DNA of 64,000 nt, taken from Bathynomus jamesi. Lineage: Eukaryota; Arthropoda; Malacostraca; Isopoda; Cirolanidae. Each line of letters opens with the position of its first letter. Position 1 is the first letter of the stretch. The stretch is taken from contig JAJOZX010012221.1 in the NCBI GenBank assembly GCA_023014485.1, forward strand, positions 1 through 64,000, written 5' to 3'. Below the pieces are notes generated by a model. That model ran no database searches. It was not told the origin of the DNA and saw only the letters and a program-made list of their open reading frames with translations. The translations under genes and the position numbers were made by a program. Of the stretch, positions 32,928 to 43,887 are shown piece after piece.

Positions 32928-34559
32928 ATTAATGAATAATGTTTTAAATTACTACACAATCTATTCTGTTGTAGACGAATAAGTGCTGAAGATTACACCT
33001 TGATAAGTATTTAAAAAGTTGTCAGAAAGAACTGCATAATAACTGCACACACCGTGTGTAATCATACCGAATTGATGCTTTTTATTGCTTTGATACAAAC
33101 GATTAAAATTGTAAATTGTTCGTTTAAAAAAAAAAAAAAAGAGCATTGCGAGTTGGGGAAAGCATATTGATTAGCTCCCATTTTTAATGCAAATTTGAAG
33201 GCAGTGCCAGCATATTGGATTTATTAAAATCCTCATGCAAATCCTTTTCACAATTTTCCCCCCTTTTTTTTTAATTCGTATTTGGCACCAAATTTATGGA
33301 CTTCTTTAAGGCGGGAATGCGAAAAATGGAAGAAAATGGAATTCCAGAAGCAACGGGAATATTTAAAGGGAAAAAAATATTGAACTGTGAAAAGAAATGA
33401 ATTTCAGAAATGGTTCTTGAGGAGATATTAAGGACAGGAAAATAATGATCAAGGGAAGACGAATCCAAAATTTGCAAAATTATAAATTATAATTTAAACT
33501 TAGTGCCAGTAGATTACATTTCTTTTTTCTTTTTTAACAGTAAAAAGAATAAGAATTTTTCTCGTTCAGATTTTCTTTTATGATAAGCAATTTGTTACTC
33601 ATGCATTAAATTAAAACTTGTATTGATAAATCTTTACTCGTTTAAAATCCAATTACAAAATTATTTACTTTGAAAGTTTCAAAATAAGACATTTATGAAT
33701 TAAGCTTCACTATGCGAAATAATCAACAATAAATAAAAACCTGTAGTCATTTAATATTATGGATGAGCATTTTATCCGATGGAAATTCAGATAGGATTTT
33801 TTCTTCTCTCTTTTTGAGAATAATAATAAATAATAGGGTTTCGAATACCCTAAATAAATTATCGTAGAGCATCAAATTTTTATTTTTTGTTTCTAATGGA
33901 TTTTAGGGAAATGTACGATGTCGCTGGACTATAAAAAAGAAAACCTGTATTCTACACAGTGGTGGATTGAGGCCTATATAGGAGTTGTGGGTTGTCAAAC
34001 AAAAGCTACACAATCTAAAAGTGAACTGTAGTTTTCCATTATCATCATTCTTACATTACTAATAAATTTTTCAGGAAATTTCTGCGAACACACTCGTAAT
34101 TACCATGTTTTCAAACTGTTTATAGCATAGATATCCAATTTAATCCACGTCTCATGATATCAATGTAATTTTTACTTTAACAAAACTAAGTAAAGAATAT
34201 ATTTTTTACCATTCGTGTTGCGGAAAAGGGTCAACATGAAGGAGACTATATAATGGGTATCACTTATCAGTGGGTAAGCGAAGTGAAGACACTGGGGTTG
34301 GGAGTTTGAATCCCGATGGTGCTGCTGATAATGATGATGATGATAATCCGGAAATTAGCGTAATGGGCCGCATTAGTCTAGTCTGAGTACTGTGCCAGTT
34401 TCTGGCCCTCCTTTTACTTATTATTATTACTTAACTTTGTCTATTAATTAAAAGGAAATTTCCAATCCTAGCTTTATTTATTTGAAGGTAAAGCATATTG
34501 CTCTTTATCATATCGAAACAACATAAATCGTGTACATACATATATGTACATATGAAAAT
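32928..34559. other. Long AT-rich stretch, essentially featureless
   Basis: Has a poly(A) tract at 33126-33140. A possible tRNA/SINE-like B box (GGGAGTTTGAATCCCGATG) near 34299-34320 is followed by a (GAT)n-like run. No protein-coding signal. Weak ATG-start frames here lack motifs. Confidence 0.4.
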
Positions 34560-34628
34560 TATTTCACGAAGGTAACACGTGAAAAATATTTATGATGAAT
34601 AAAACCACGAAGGAAAGGAAACAAAAAT

Positions 34629-34664
34629 GGTGCTCAAGCGCTTTCGTCTAATGACATCCTCAGG
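34629..34664 (-). promoter_or_regulatory. Hammerhead-like motif in PLE-1 minus-copy tail
   Basis: The minus strand reads CCTGAGGATGTCATTAGACG, then AAAGCGCTTGAGCACC. CTGAGGA fits the CUGANGA box, TGTC-ATTA-GAC can form a short helix II, and GAAA follows. Hammerhead motifs are known in PLE terminal repeats. The expected UH cleavage site and a good helix III are not evident, so activity is doubtful. The same motif lies at 39593-39628 (plus) and 52950-52985 (minus). Confidence 0.45.
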
Positions 34665-34739
34665 AACACTGAAGTACATAAAAAGGTTAAGCCTATATAT
34701 AGGTTACAGAAAAAAAAAAGAAAAATAAATAACATACAT

Positions 34740-34770
<31 letters not shown>

Positions 34771-34795
34771 CATACATACATATCTATATATACAA

Positions 34796-34826
<31 letters not shown>

Positions 34827-35191
34827 CAATAAACAGAGAAGTAAAAATAATAAAAAATTAAAAATTAAAACCTTAAAGGATTACCAGTGAGGCGTACAGA
34901 TTTGTAAGGAAAAATATCGATTTTTAGCACAAGATCAAATGGATTATAAAAATACAAATTTATACTGGAACTCTGCCGGGTTTTAACACAATGCTGCCTT
35001 GGTCAGGTTTCGATAAAAAAAAAAATAAAAAAAAGTTAATCGATTTTTAGCACAAGATCAAATGGATTATAAAAATACAAATTTATACTAGAACTCTGTC
35101 CGGGTTTTAACACATTTCTGCCTATGGTCAGGTTTCGATATATATAAAAAAATAAAATGCAAATTAAAAGTTAATAAAGTAGAAGACAAGT

Positions 35192-37545
35192 TTACCAAAG
35201 ATTTAATGTTTTACACTTCTTATCTAAATCTGCTTTAAAGGAATTCAACATAACAGGATCGAGTTGAAAAAGACCTTTGCTTATGTTGAAGTTATTTGAA
35301 AGTTGGATAATGGCAGACTCAAGAATATTTCTATTAACAATGTTGCTTGAATGGAATAAAACTGAAGCATTATTCCAATCAATACAGTGGGCTAACTCTG
35401 ACAAATGGACAAAAAGGGCACTGGACAACTGTCCTGTTCTAACGGAATATTGATGCTGTTTTATACGTGTGTGCAAATCCTTTCCCGTCTGACCTATGTA
35501 AAAGGAATCACATTGTTTACAACCAATTTTATAGATAATGCCTGAATTATTGGTAGGGCTATTTTTTACTATGATATTTTTCACAATATTGTTATATGAA
35601 AATACTACATTAATATCCAAAAGTTTAAGTACATTAGCAATGCCTAAAAAGCCCGGGAAAAATGGAAGTACTAAAATATTTTTTGACAAAGTACGAGTGT
35701 TAATATTGACACGATAGAAAGTTCGTTTTGCCTTGTTGAGACAAGATTCCATAAACGCAGATGGATAACACAATCACTTCCAATACCGTTGATTTTTTCC
35801 AATTCGGCATCGATGTATTCCGGACTGGCGATCCTAAGGGCGCGGAGAAACATTGATGAAAATATGGCCTTCTTAATGGGGGTATCATGTCCCGAGTAAA
35901 AGTGTACGTAGGACAAATTGTTTGTCGTTTTCCGATAGATACTAAACTTAAAACCTGGGCTTTCCCTATGTACACGCACATCCAAAAATGGGATTGAATT
36001 GTCTTGCTCAACTTCTAAAGTAAACTTAATGGAGGGGACTTGATCATTTAACTGAAGGAGGAAGCTATCCAGGTCACGATTCATGGGCCAGATACACAAA
36101 ATATCGTCGACGTACCGCAACCAAGGGATGCCAACCCCCAGGATTCTCGGAATATAGGTAATTTCGAAAAACTCCATATAAATATTGGAGAGGAGGGGCG
36201 ATAAGGGGTTGCCCATAGCCATCCCAAAAACTTGTTGATAATACTCGTTATTGAAAGTGAATTTACAGTCTTTGATGCAAAGCTTAATGAGTTCCAAAAC
36301 AATGTGTGAAGGTAGTGGCAGGTCATACTTATGTAATTCTTGGGAGAGAAAGTCAAGCATATCGTCAATCGGCACTTTTGTAAACAATGAACAAACATCA
36401 AAACTAATCAATTTATCGTTAGTTTCAGTACGTGCATTATTCAATTTTTCCGTAAGATCCATGGAATTTTTTACATGTGAATCAGAGATAGTTCCGAGAA
36501 TGGGGGACAAGACTTTGACAAGCCATTTGGAGAGTTTATAAGTAATAGAGCCCACCGAGCTAATAATAGGGCGCATAGGGTTACCAGGTTTGTGGGTTTT
36601 AATAAGACCGTAAAGGTAGGGCAGAGCAGGTGAAGTGGACATGAAAAGCGGAATTAAGTTCTTATGATCTTTGAGAAGGCGTTTCAAGCCACTATTAAAT
36701 GATTTGATGACGTCATCCTGCGGGTTCTTCCTAAGTTTGGTGTATGTGGCGGGGTCCTGGAGAAGCTCGTTCATCTTTCCGATGTAGTCCACTTTGTCCA
36801 TAATAACTATGGTGTTAGCCTTGTCTGCTTTAGTAATATGGAGCTCCCCATCTTTTTTTAATTGTGAGAGGCTATTGCGAAAACGTTTAGGAAAGTTATC
36901 TTCGTAATTACCATTCGCCGCACTATAAACGAGGCCTTTAACTATGTTAAACAAATACTGAGGGAGATTACACTGTTTTTCAAAACACGCGAGACTGTAA
37001 CAAATTTGTAAAGCCGAAGGTTTTTTAACAATAAAAAAGGACATACCATATCCAAGGGCACTTTTTGCATCGTCACTAATGTTTTTCGAAGAAAGGTTCA
37101 AAACACACTTTGAGCTTGCTTTTTTACTCCACTGACTATCTCGAATGAGACTTTTAATTTTCCGATCCAAAATGTTACGAAGTGAAGTAGTTCTCCGACG
37201 CAACTCGTTGTAAATTTCATCAAACAAAGGTTGGATCCACGGTTGGGGAATAACGGTTACAAAATTATGTTTGGCGATGTTTAAATTTTTGAAGGCGGAC
37301 CACTCATTTTGTCTGGTGACTTCAATATGTTTCTTTAAAATTAATCTGCTGAAGTTGTTGAACGGATGGTCGTCAATTTGTCTGAGGCGAATCGGAAGCA
37401 GGGATTTGGGAAGAACTTGCTCCTCCAGACACTTAGTAAGAAACTTCCGTCGGATACGAATTGCATGCCCCTTCATTAATGTAGAAGAAAACACGGACAC
37501 AAACGGAGACAAGAGAGGGAACAGCAAAAAACGCGTGGTGAGCAT
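35192..37545 (-). pseudogene. PLE-1 minus copy: reverse transcriptase and GIY-YIG endonuclease, one frameshift
   Basis: A 638-codon frame (37587-35671), of which only the part from about 37545 belongs to the element, continues after a 1-base deletion near 35771 in a 193-codon frame (35773-35192). Domains in order: basic N-terminus (37.5-36.9 kb); YLYGLIKTHKPGNPMRPIIS (fingers); LISFDVCSLFTKVPIDDMLD (motif A Asp); MAMGNPLSPLLSNIYMEFFE (motif B); RYVDDILCIWP (motif C, YVDD catalytic pair); the PLE linker NNLSYVHFYSGHDTPIKKAI; GIY-YIG box SGIIYKIGCKQCDSFYIGQT with downstream R and H (DLHTRIKQH). Apart from the one base it looks intact. Confidence 0.9.
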
Positions 37546-37549
37546 ATAT

Positions 37550-39160
37550 AAAGCAGACAAGGCTAACACCATAGTTATTATGGACAAAGTGGACTACATC
37601 GGAAAGATGAACGAGCTTCTCCAGGACCCCGCCACATACACCAAACTTAGGAAGAACCCGCAGGATGACGTCATCAAATCATTTAATAGTGGCTTGAAAC
37701 GCCTTCTCAAAGATCATAAGAACTTAATTCCGCTTTTCATGTCCACTTCACCTGCTCTGCCCTACCTTTACGGTCTTATTAAAACCCACAAACCTGGTAA
37801 CCCTATGCGCCCTATTATTAGCTCGGTGGGCTCTATTACTTATAAACTCTCCAAATGGCTTGTCAAAGTCTTGTCCCCCATTCTCGGAACTATCTCTGAT
37901 TCACATGTAAAAAATTCCATGGATCTTACGGAAAAATTGAATAATGCACGTACTGAAACTAACGATAAATTGATTAGTTTTGATGTTTGTTCATTGTTTA
38001 CAAAAGTGCCGATTGACGATATGCTTGACTTTCTCTCCCAAGAATTACATAAGTATGACCTGCCACTACCTTCACACATTGTTTTGGAACTCATTAAGCT
38101 TTGCATCAAAGACTGTAAATTCACTTTCAATAACGAGTATTATCAACAAGTTTTTGGGATGGCTATGGGCAACCCCTTATCGCCCCTCCTCTCCAATATT
38201 TATATGGAGTTTTTCGAAATTACCTATATTCCGAGAATCCTGGGGGTTGGCATCCCTTGGTTGCGGTACGTCGACGATATTTTGTGTATCTGGCCCATGA
38301 ATCGTGACCTGGATAGCTTCCTCCTTCAGTTAAATGATCAAGTCCCCTCCATTAAGTTTACTTTAGAAGTTGAGCAAGACAATTCAATCCCATTTTTGGA
38401 TGTGCGTGTACATAGGGAAAGCCCAGGTTTTAAGTTTAGTATCTATCGGAAAACGACAAACAATTTGTCCTACGTACACTTTTACTCGGGACATGATACC
38501 CCCACTAAGAAGGCCATATTTTCATCAATGTTTCTCCGCGCCCTTAGGATCGCCAGTCCGGAATACATCGATGCCGAATTGGAAAAAATCAACGGTATTG
38601 GAAGTGATTTGTGTTATCCATCTGCGTTTATGGAATCTTGTCTCAACAAGGCAAAACGAACTTTCTATCGTGTCAATATTAACACTCGTACTTTGTCAAA
38701 AAATATTTTAGTACTTCCATTTTTCCCGGGCTTTTTAGGCATTGCTAATGTACTTAAACTTTTGGATATTAATGTAGTATTTTCATATAACAATATTGTG
38801 AAAAATATCATAGTAAAAAATAGCCCTACCAATAATTCAGGCATTATCTATAAAATTGGTTGTAAACAATGTGATTCCTTTTACATAGGTCAGACGGGAA
38901 AGGATTTGCACACACGTATAAAACAGCATCAATATTCCGTTAGAACAGGACAGTTGTCCAGTGCCCTTTTTGTCCATTTGTCAGAGTTAGCCCACTGTAT
39001 TGATTGGAATAATGCTTCAGTTTTATTCCATTCAAGCAACATTGTTAATAGAAATATTCTTGAGTCTGCCATTATCCAACTTTCAAATAACTTCAACATA
39101 AGCAAAGGTCTTTTTCAACTCGATCCTGTTATGTTGAATTCCTTTAAAAGACTTAGATAA
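37550..39160 (+). CDS. PLE-1 plus copy: reverse transcriptase and GIY-YIG endonuclease, 5'-truncated, open frame
   Basis: Uninterrupted from AAAGCAGACAAGGCTAACACC at 37550 (KADKANTIVIMDKVDYIGKM) to the stop at 39158-39160. The frame stays open upstream to 37271, but that part is antisense of the opposite copy and is not element protein. It carries reverse transcriptase motifs A (FDVCSLF), B (GNPLSPLLSN) and C (YVDD) and the full GIY-YIG endonuclease (GIIYKIGC, YIGQTGKDLH). It lacks the N-terminal about 200 residues. The last few residues (FKRLR) differ from the minus copy (FKADLDKKCKTLNLW) through a small indel. Without its own promoter and N-terminus it is unlikely to be functional alone. 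Confidence 0.88.
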   Translation, partial: KADKANTIVIMDKVDYIGKMNELLQDPATYTKLRKNPQDDVIKSFNSGLKRLLKDHKNLIPLFMSTSPALPYLYGLIKTHKPGNPMRPIISSVGSITYKLSKWLVKVLSPILGTISDSHVKNSMDLTEKLNNARTETNDKLISFDVCSLFTKVPIDDMLDFLSQELHKYDLPLPSHIVLELIKLCIKDCKFTFNNEYYQQVFGMAMGNPLSPLLSNIYMEFFEITYIPRILGVGIPWLRYVDDILCIWPMNRDLDSFLLQLNDQVPSIKFTLEVEQDNSIPFLDVRVHRESPGFKFSIYRKTTNNLSYVHFYSGHDTPTKKAIFSSMFLRALRIASPEYIDAELEKINGIGSDLCYPSAFMESCLNKAKRTFYRVNINTRTLSKNILVLPFFPGFLGIANVLKLLDINVVFSYNNIVKNIIVKNSPTNNSGIIYKIGCKQCDSFYIGQTGKDLHTRIKQHQYSVRTGQLSSALFVHLSELAHCIDWNNASVLFHSSNIVNRNILESAIIQLSNNFNISKGLFQLDPVMLNSFKRLR

Positions 39161-39693
39161 GAAGGTAAAACATTAAATCTTTGGTAAACTTGTCTTCTAC
39201 TTTATTAACTTTTAATTTGCATTTTATTTTTTTATATATATCGAAACCTGACCATAGGCAGAAATGTGTTAAAACCCGGACAGAGTTCTAGTATAAATTT
39301 GTATTTTTATAATCCATTTGATCTTGTGCTAAAAATCGATATTTTTCCTTACAAATCTGTACGCCTCACTGGTAATCCTTTAAGGTTTTAATTTTTAATT
39401 TTTTATTATTTTTACTTCTCTGTTTATTGTATATATATGTATGCATGTATGTATGTATGTATTTGTATATATAGATATGTATGTATGTATATATATATAT
39501 GTGTGTGTGTGTGTATGTATGTTATTTATTTTTTCTTTTTTTCTTTCTGTAACCTATATATAGGCTTAACCCTTTTTATGTACTTCAGTGTTCCTGAGGA
39601 TGTCATTAGACGAAAGCGCTTGAGCACCATTTTGTGTTTCCTTTCCTTCGTGGTTTTATTCATCATATGTACATATATATGAATAATAAAAAT

Positions 39694-40262
39694 CAGAGGC
39701 GTTTTTATAGGGTAGGCAGGGTAGGCTTTGCCTGACCATTAATTTTGTCAAACTTTAGAAGCATAAATATATCAATATAAATTGTCGCAATTAGACAAAA
39801 TCTGTCGATCGCGCCCTCTTAATCCAATATCATGATTTCTAAAACCTAAAACGTCCTGCCTACCTTGAATGTATAATATAAATTCAACTAGTGTGACGAA
39901 TTTGATATATGCCATTTTTAATACGGAGTAAATATACATCTAGTCAGCGCGCGGACTTTCCTATTAAACGATACATTTTGCACGCTTACGCTCATTATCA
40001 AGCCATCACGTATGAAGAAATGAGAGAAATTACGATTTCGGGGGTGGAGTTAAAGGAAGAAGATTGATAGGCGAATGGTGCATGACGTCACAAGGGGATG
40101 GGGGTGGGGTGTTTGTGCGAATATATAAATACAATATACAAGGGTAAGTACCCTTTTATACATATATAGTTGTAATTATATACATTTATTGAAATTACAT
40201 ATATATATAAAACCTAAATAATAATCTGCCTACCCGTGCACCAGTCCAAGAACCGCCTACAT
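39694..40262. repeat. Possible hAT-type non-autonomous element
   Basis: The left end CAGAGGCGTTTTTATAGGGT, then AGGCAGGGTAGGC, and the right end, read on the minus strand, TAGGCGGTTCTTGGACTGGT, then GCACGGGTAGGCAG, share inverted GGCG and GGGTAGGCAG words. This fits hAT ends. No transposase inside. No clear target duplication. Confidence 0.35.
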
Positions 40263-41005
40263 ACATATTATATGTATGTACAATTGTACATGCATATACT
40301 GTAATATACTTATTATTCCCTCCACCTCCCTTCTTTATCCTGTATACCCTATCTGAATGGGTTGTTCTTGCAAGATTGCATGGTTCAGCGTCTGTATTAA
40401 CAAAAGTCGTATAACGAAGGGGACCTACAGATTAACCAACCCTTTACTGCACATTGGCCTTTTCCAAGACTGAATAAAATTGTCTGGCTTTAGCCAAAAC
40501 AAAATCAGTAAAGTTAACACTGCGCGCTAAAGGGCTAAGAACAATTCGAACCGCAGGCAGCTACATCATCTGAATGCGGTGAATAGTCCCCTAACTTATT
40601 TACTACCTAGACCCACTGTCGCTTAAGGTCGCTGATCCATCGAGAAATGTTGGTATGACGAAAGGGCACGACGTAACCCTCTATCATTGAGGTGCGAGTT
40701 CAGGGTGAATGCTTTTTATCTTTGTGGAAAGGGTGTCTCTAGGAATGTGGGTGTATTCAGTATCCGCTCATAAAGCGAAAGTTTGGCATAAGGTTATCCC
40801 AGAACCAATTGCAGGTTATTTTGGAGTTTTGAGATTTTCAGTAAGTTTACCGTAGACTTATTTTCTTCCGGCGAACCATTTCCACTACTTTACATTTGTG
40901 TTACCTCGGGAAGGAAATACGAGCTTGCCTTGCATCTTGCTTTTCATGAATCTTGCACCCTAATCTGATAATATCGCAAAGTACTTATAATCAAACCAAC
41001 CTTAC
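40263..41005. other. Gene-free stretch with a diverged repeat
   Basis: The segment at about 40545-40640 (GCAGGCAGCTACATCATCTG, ACTACCTAGACCCA) matches 47985-48075 (CACAGGTTGCTACATTATCT, ACTAATACCTAGACC) in the same orientation, so it is an interspersed repeat of unknown class. No coding signal. Confidence 0.45.
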
Positions 41006-41007
41006 GC

Positions 41008-41078
41008 GTCTCGGTAGTGTAGTGGTTAGCGTCGCTGACTACGAATCCATCGGCCCCGGGTTCGAGACCCGACGGCAG
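41008..41078 (+). tRNA. tRNA-Arg(ACG)-like sequence (SINE head)
   Basis: A box GTAGTGTAGTGGTTAGCGTC, an anticodon-loop-like CTGACTACGAATC (ACG at the anticodon position), and B box GGGTTCGAGACCC. The anticodon and acceptor stems pair poorly, so it is probably the tRNA-derived head of a SINE whose body continues to about 41140. Confidence 0.5.
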
Positions 41079-41149
41079 CCGGCGCGCAGCAAAACCCAGC
41101 TGTTCATCCTTCCACACAATAAAGAAAGTGGTTGGTAGATAAATGGGTA

Positions 41150-41212
41150 CCCTAGGTGGCCAAGTGGTTAAGACGTTCGGCTGCTGATGGGGCGTGGTTC
41201 GGATTCCACGTT
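41150..41212 (+). tRNA. tRNA-Ser-like sequence (SINE head)
   Basis: GGTGGCCAAGTGGTTAAGAC, GTTCGGCTGCTGATGGGGCG and GTGGTTCGGATTCCACG resemble the D arm, anticodon arm (GCT/GCTGA region) and B box of tRNA-Ser. The variable arm and acceptor stem are not convincing. Probably a second SINE head joined to the previous one. Confidence 0.45.
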
Positions 41213-41602
41213 AAACTGTAGGTCTAAGGTGAAGTGAAAAGCTTGACCTTCGTCAGAATGAACAATTCGGGCGGAAGCTAACCAAAGGTTACCAAAGGTA
41301 ATCAAACCAACGAAATTCACATATTTTGGTTGGGGAGTAGGACGACAAATTCGAAGGAAGTAAATCGCGATATTGTTTCCTCTATTAATGGGGAGACCGT
41401 GCAAATATCTATTTAGTATACTTTGACTCTCAATAAACTTGGGAATGATGCGAGCTGACCTTATTCGGAGTCGGTATTAGAGAACGATGCTTTTAATTGA
41501 CATCACTTTTCTTTCTATCCAAAACTTAATTTGTGTGAATTCAGGGGTGTTAATTTTAGTTAGTAATATATACTGTACAGATAAAACATAAATGAGACTA
41601 TA

Positions 41603-41676
41603 CAGGGTGTTTGAGAAGTCCCTGTCTATTTTGCAAAAATAATGATATTGTGAAGAGAGACTTATCGTACACCCTG
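41603..41676. repeat. Tiny TIR element with CAGGGTG/CACCCTG ends
   Basis: 74 bp from CAGGGTGTTTGAGAAGTCCC to CGTACACCCTG, flanked by TA on both sides. The tips match those of the DD41D elements at 42411 and 62780, so this is probably a remnant of such an element after deletion of everything inside. Confidence 0.5.
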
Positions 41677-41831
41677 TATAAAGTATTGTTTACAACAAAC
41701 CCAGAAATTACGCTTATATTTTTAGTTCAAATGGAAGTTAACGTTTAAATGAGTTACTTCGACAGATTCATTCTTTCGAACATTTTATTAGTTCATAAAA
41801 ACAACCTCGTGAATGTTGCTTCGAACCACGA

Positions 41832-42062
41832 AAAATGCGCTTTCTTTCTCTTTTTCCTTTTCTTTTTCTTCTTTTCTTTCTCTTTTCTTTCTCTTTTTTT
41901 CTTGTTTTTTTCTTTCTCGCTTTCTTTCTTTTTTCTCTTTCTCTTTTTCTTTCTTTATCTTTCTTTTTTCTTTTTTTCTTTTTCCTTTTCTTTTTTTTTC
42001 TTTCTTTCTCGCTTTCTCTTTTTTCTTTTTTCTTTTTTCTTTCTCTTTTTTTTTCTCTTTCA
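41832..42062. repeat. Polypyrimidine (TTTC/TTTTTC)n tract
   Basis: About 230 bp of T with regular C, strand-asymmetric. Three overlapping Phe/Ser/Leu-rich open frames across it are repeat artefacts. It truncates the minus-strand arm of the adjacent Penelope-like element. Confidence 0.9.
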
Positions 42063-42076
42063 GTATTATTATATTT

Positions 42077-43831
42077 AGACTACGTTGATACCAATTGCTT
42101 TAAGTCGGAAGATAACGAAAATTAACATAAGATAGGCCAAGGATATTTTTACGCTCAGATTCCTTTACAGTTACATTATTATAATACCTATTCTTGGCTT
42201 TCTTAGCTAAGGCACTTATCTAGAAATGAAATACGATAACATAATTTAGTATCAATATTCATGATCTTGCACAACTCGGAATCTAAAAATTCAGGACTGA
42301 CAACTCTCAATGCTCTAAGAAACGTAGCAGAGAAAATAGAAGATTTTATCGAGGGCTGATGGTCTTCCGACTTTACTTAAAGCAATTGGTATCAACGTAG
42401 TCTTTAAGTACAGGGTGTCCATAAATGTTTACCCTGAAAACAGTATGCTCTCACGTTTTAATGACGAATCTTACATCCGTTTTCTTTTTACGGGTGATCT
42501 CGTACACGCGCAGAGTTTCTGTGCTGGTGTGTTTCGTCTACCGCATTCGCCGCTAGGAGCGCTATAGTAACTGTTCAGTTAAGATGGCGTCTGTGACAGA
42601 GAAGGCACAATGTGTTGTTGTGGCTTGCGGAAACAAAATCTCCTGTCAGTGTTCAGCGAAGGTTCGGAGCAAAGTATGGAAAGAATCCACCTGATGTAAA
42701 GTTAATTAAGTCGTGGATGAAAAAATTCCTAGAAACGTGGAAAAGGGAAAGAGCAGTGGTAGACCATCAGTTTCCGATGAGACGGTGGAAACACTGAGAA
42801 CACTGTTTCCGCAACTGTGTACCTGGATATGCTCACCAATTACGCCATCCCCCAGCTGCAGGACAGGCAGCCAACTGTCATCTTCCAACAAGATGGGGCA
42901 CCCCCTCATTGGGCGCATGTTGTTCGTGAAACTCTCGACGCAACATTTCCAAATCGATGGATTGACAGGGACGGGCCAATCCCATGGCCCCCAAGATCAC
43001 CAGACATTACCCCGCTGGATTTCTTTCTCTGGGGTCATGTCAAAGATTTGGTTTATGCAACAGTTGTTCCAGATATCAGGACATTGCGAGAACGCATTAC
43101 GGATGCAATTGCAACAGTTAACCCACAAATGTTGGAAAATGTGTGGCGTGAGTGTGAATACCGTTTAGACATTTTACGTGCCACTAGGGTGCACATGTGG
43201 AAGCTTATTAAGTTCATTAACTATGTATCAAAACTTGTATATTTATCTACTTATGGTTAAAACTGTGTTTGAATAAGAGTGTTTATTTAAAAGTTATAGC
43301 ATGCTTTAATCAGGGTAATCATTTATGGACACCCTATATAATAATAGTGTTAAATGACGCCTAATAAAGAATAGCCCGGATAATGCGGTTGGTTGTATGT
43401 ATTCGATCGGATGTACACAATGTAACTCAGTATATATAGGCCAAACGGGAAAAACGTTAGATATTAGGGTAAAACAGCATAAATATGCGTGTAGAACAGC
43501 AAATAATTCTAATGCATTGTTTAACCATATGTATAGATGTAATCATAGTATCAAGTGGGATAGTTCTGAAGCGCTCGTTAAAAACAGATATAATTGAAAG
43601 GAATATTCTAGAATGAGCATTTATCCATTTTAAAAATAATTTCAATAGCAGTGCGGGAATGTATAAAATTGACAATATCCTATTAAAATATCTTTTGCCT
43701 TTAATTAACTCTTGTTAATCATGTGCTAATCTTTTGTTTCGGTGTCCCGTTGTACATGTGTATATATTCTCATCTCACCTTCTCCCTTCATTCCCTGACG
43801 AGGTGTACTTCTGAATACACGAAAGGCCTTG

Positions 43832-43832
<1 letters not shown>
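42077..43832. mobile_element. Penelope-like element, head-to-head partial copies split by a DD41D element (PLE-2)
   Basis: The minus strand, from 42360, reads PSIKSSIFSATFLRALRVVS, PEFLDSELCKIMN (end of the PLE reverse transcriptase), then TKLCYRISFLDKCL, and reaches a phrase at 42107-42077. That phrase, ATTGGTATCAACGTAGTC, is repeated on the plus strand at 42383-42402 (AIGINVVFKY). The plus copy resumes after the inserted element at about 43337 and gives the GIY-YIG domain: GCMYSIGCTQCNSVYIGQTG, LDIRVKQH, NRYN...ERNILE. Its tail holds CTGACGA...GAAAGG at 43795-43824. The junction of the two copies is near 42362-42370. Confidence 0.78.
42411..43336 (+). mobile_element. DD41D mariner-type element, internally deleted, inside PLE-2
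   Basis: TIRs CAGGGTGTCCATAAATGTTT (42411) and, on the other strand from 43336, [T]AGGGTGTCCATAAATGATTA, with TA on both sides. The transposase N-terminus at 42584-42790 (KAQCVVVACGNKISCQCSAK and SPVSVQRRFGAKYGKNPPDV) is joined directly to the C-terminal half, 42817-43260: [12 protein letters not shown] (second Asp), then WPPRSPDITPLDFFLWGHVK. There are 41 residues between that Asp and the Asp of PLDFF. The middle with the first Asp is missing, so it cannot transpose itself. Confidence 0.88.

Positions 43833-43835
<3 letters not shown>

Positions 43836-43884
<49 letters not shown>
43836..43884. repeat. (TA)n microsatellite
   Basis: TA dinucleotides between the PLE-2 tail and the next TIR element. 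Confidence 0.92.

Positions 43885-43887
<3 letters not shown>

Larger units (their letters stand above)
34560..39690. mobile_element. Penelope-like element as a giant head-to-head inverted repeat (PLE-1)
   Basis: The minus-strand copy (about 37550 down to 34560) and the plus-strand copy (37550 to about 39690) diverge. The arms 34600-36831 and 37550-39680 are nearly identical reverse complements. The 718-bp spacer 36832-37549 is the unique 5' part (N-terminus of the protein), present only in the minus copy. The minus arm also carries a duplicated 3' segment of about 120 bp (34916-35015 and 35039-35140), present once in the plus arm. Both outer ends finish with the CTGAGGA...GAAAGCGCTTGAGCACC tail. 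PLEs encode reverse transcriptase plus GIY-YIG endonuclease. Confidence 0.9.

Noticed and set aside
34737..34830. CRISPR-like array of short repeats
   Set aside because: It is (CA)n, (TA)n and (CATA)n microsatellite in eukaryotic DNA without spacers.
36251..36541. Antisense frames inside the PLE (also 37840-38130 and 36081-36401)
   Set aside because: They appear identically in both inverted arms opposite strong reverse transcriptase coding, so they are shadows.
37271..37550. N-terminal extension of the plus-strand PLE frame
   Set aside because: This part is the antisense of the opposite PLE copy's N-terminus. It stays open by chance, and true element protein starts at about 37550.
34560..39690. 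LTR retrotransposon with inverted LTRs or an assembly artefact
   Set aside because: Motifs are PLE-type reverse transcriptase plus GIY-YIG with no gag, protease or integrase. The same head-to-head pattern at four other loci in different subfamilies makes an isolated assembly error less likely, though not excluded.
41749..42125. Three overlapping Phe/Ser/Leu-rich open frames, membrane-protein-like
   Set aside because: They cover the polypyrimidine tract in all frames, so they are composition artefacts.
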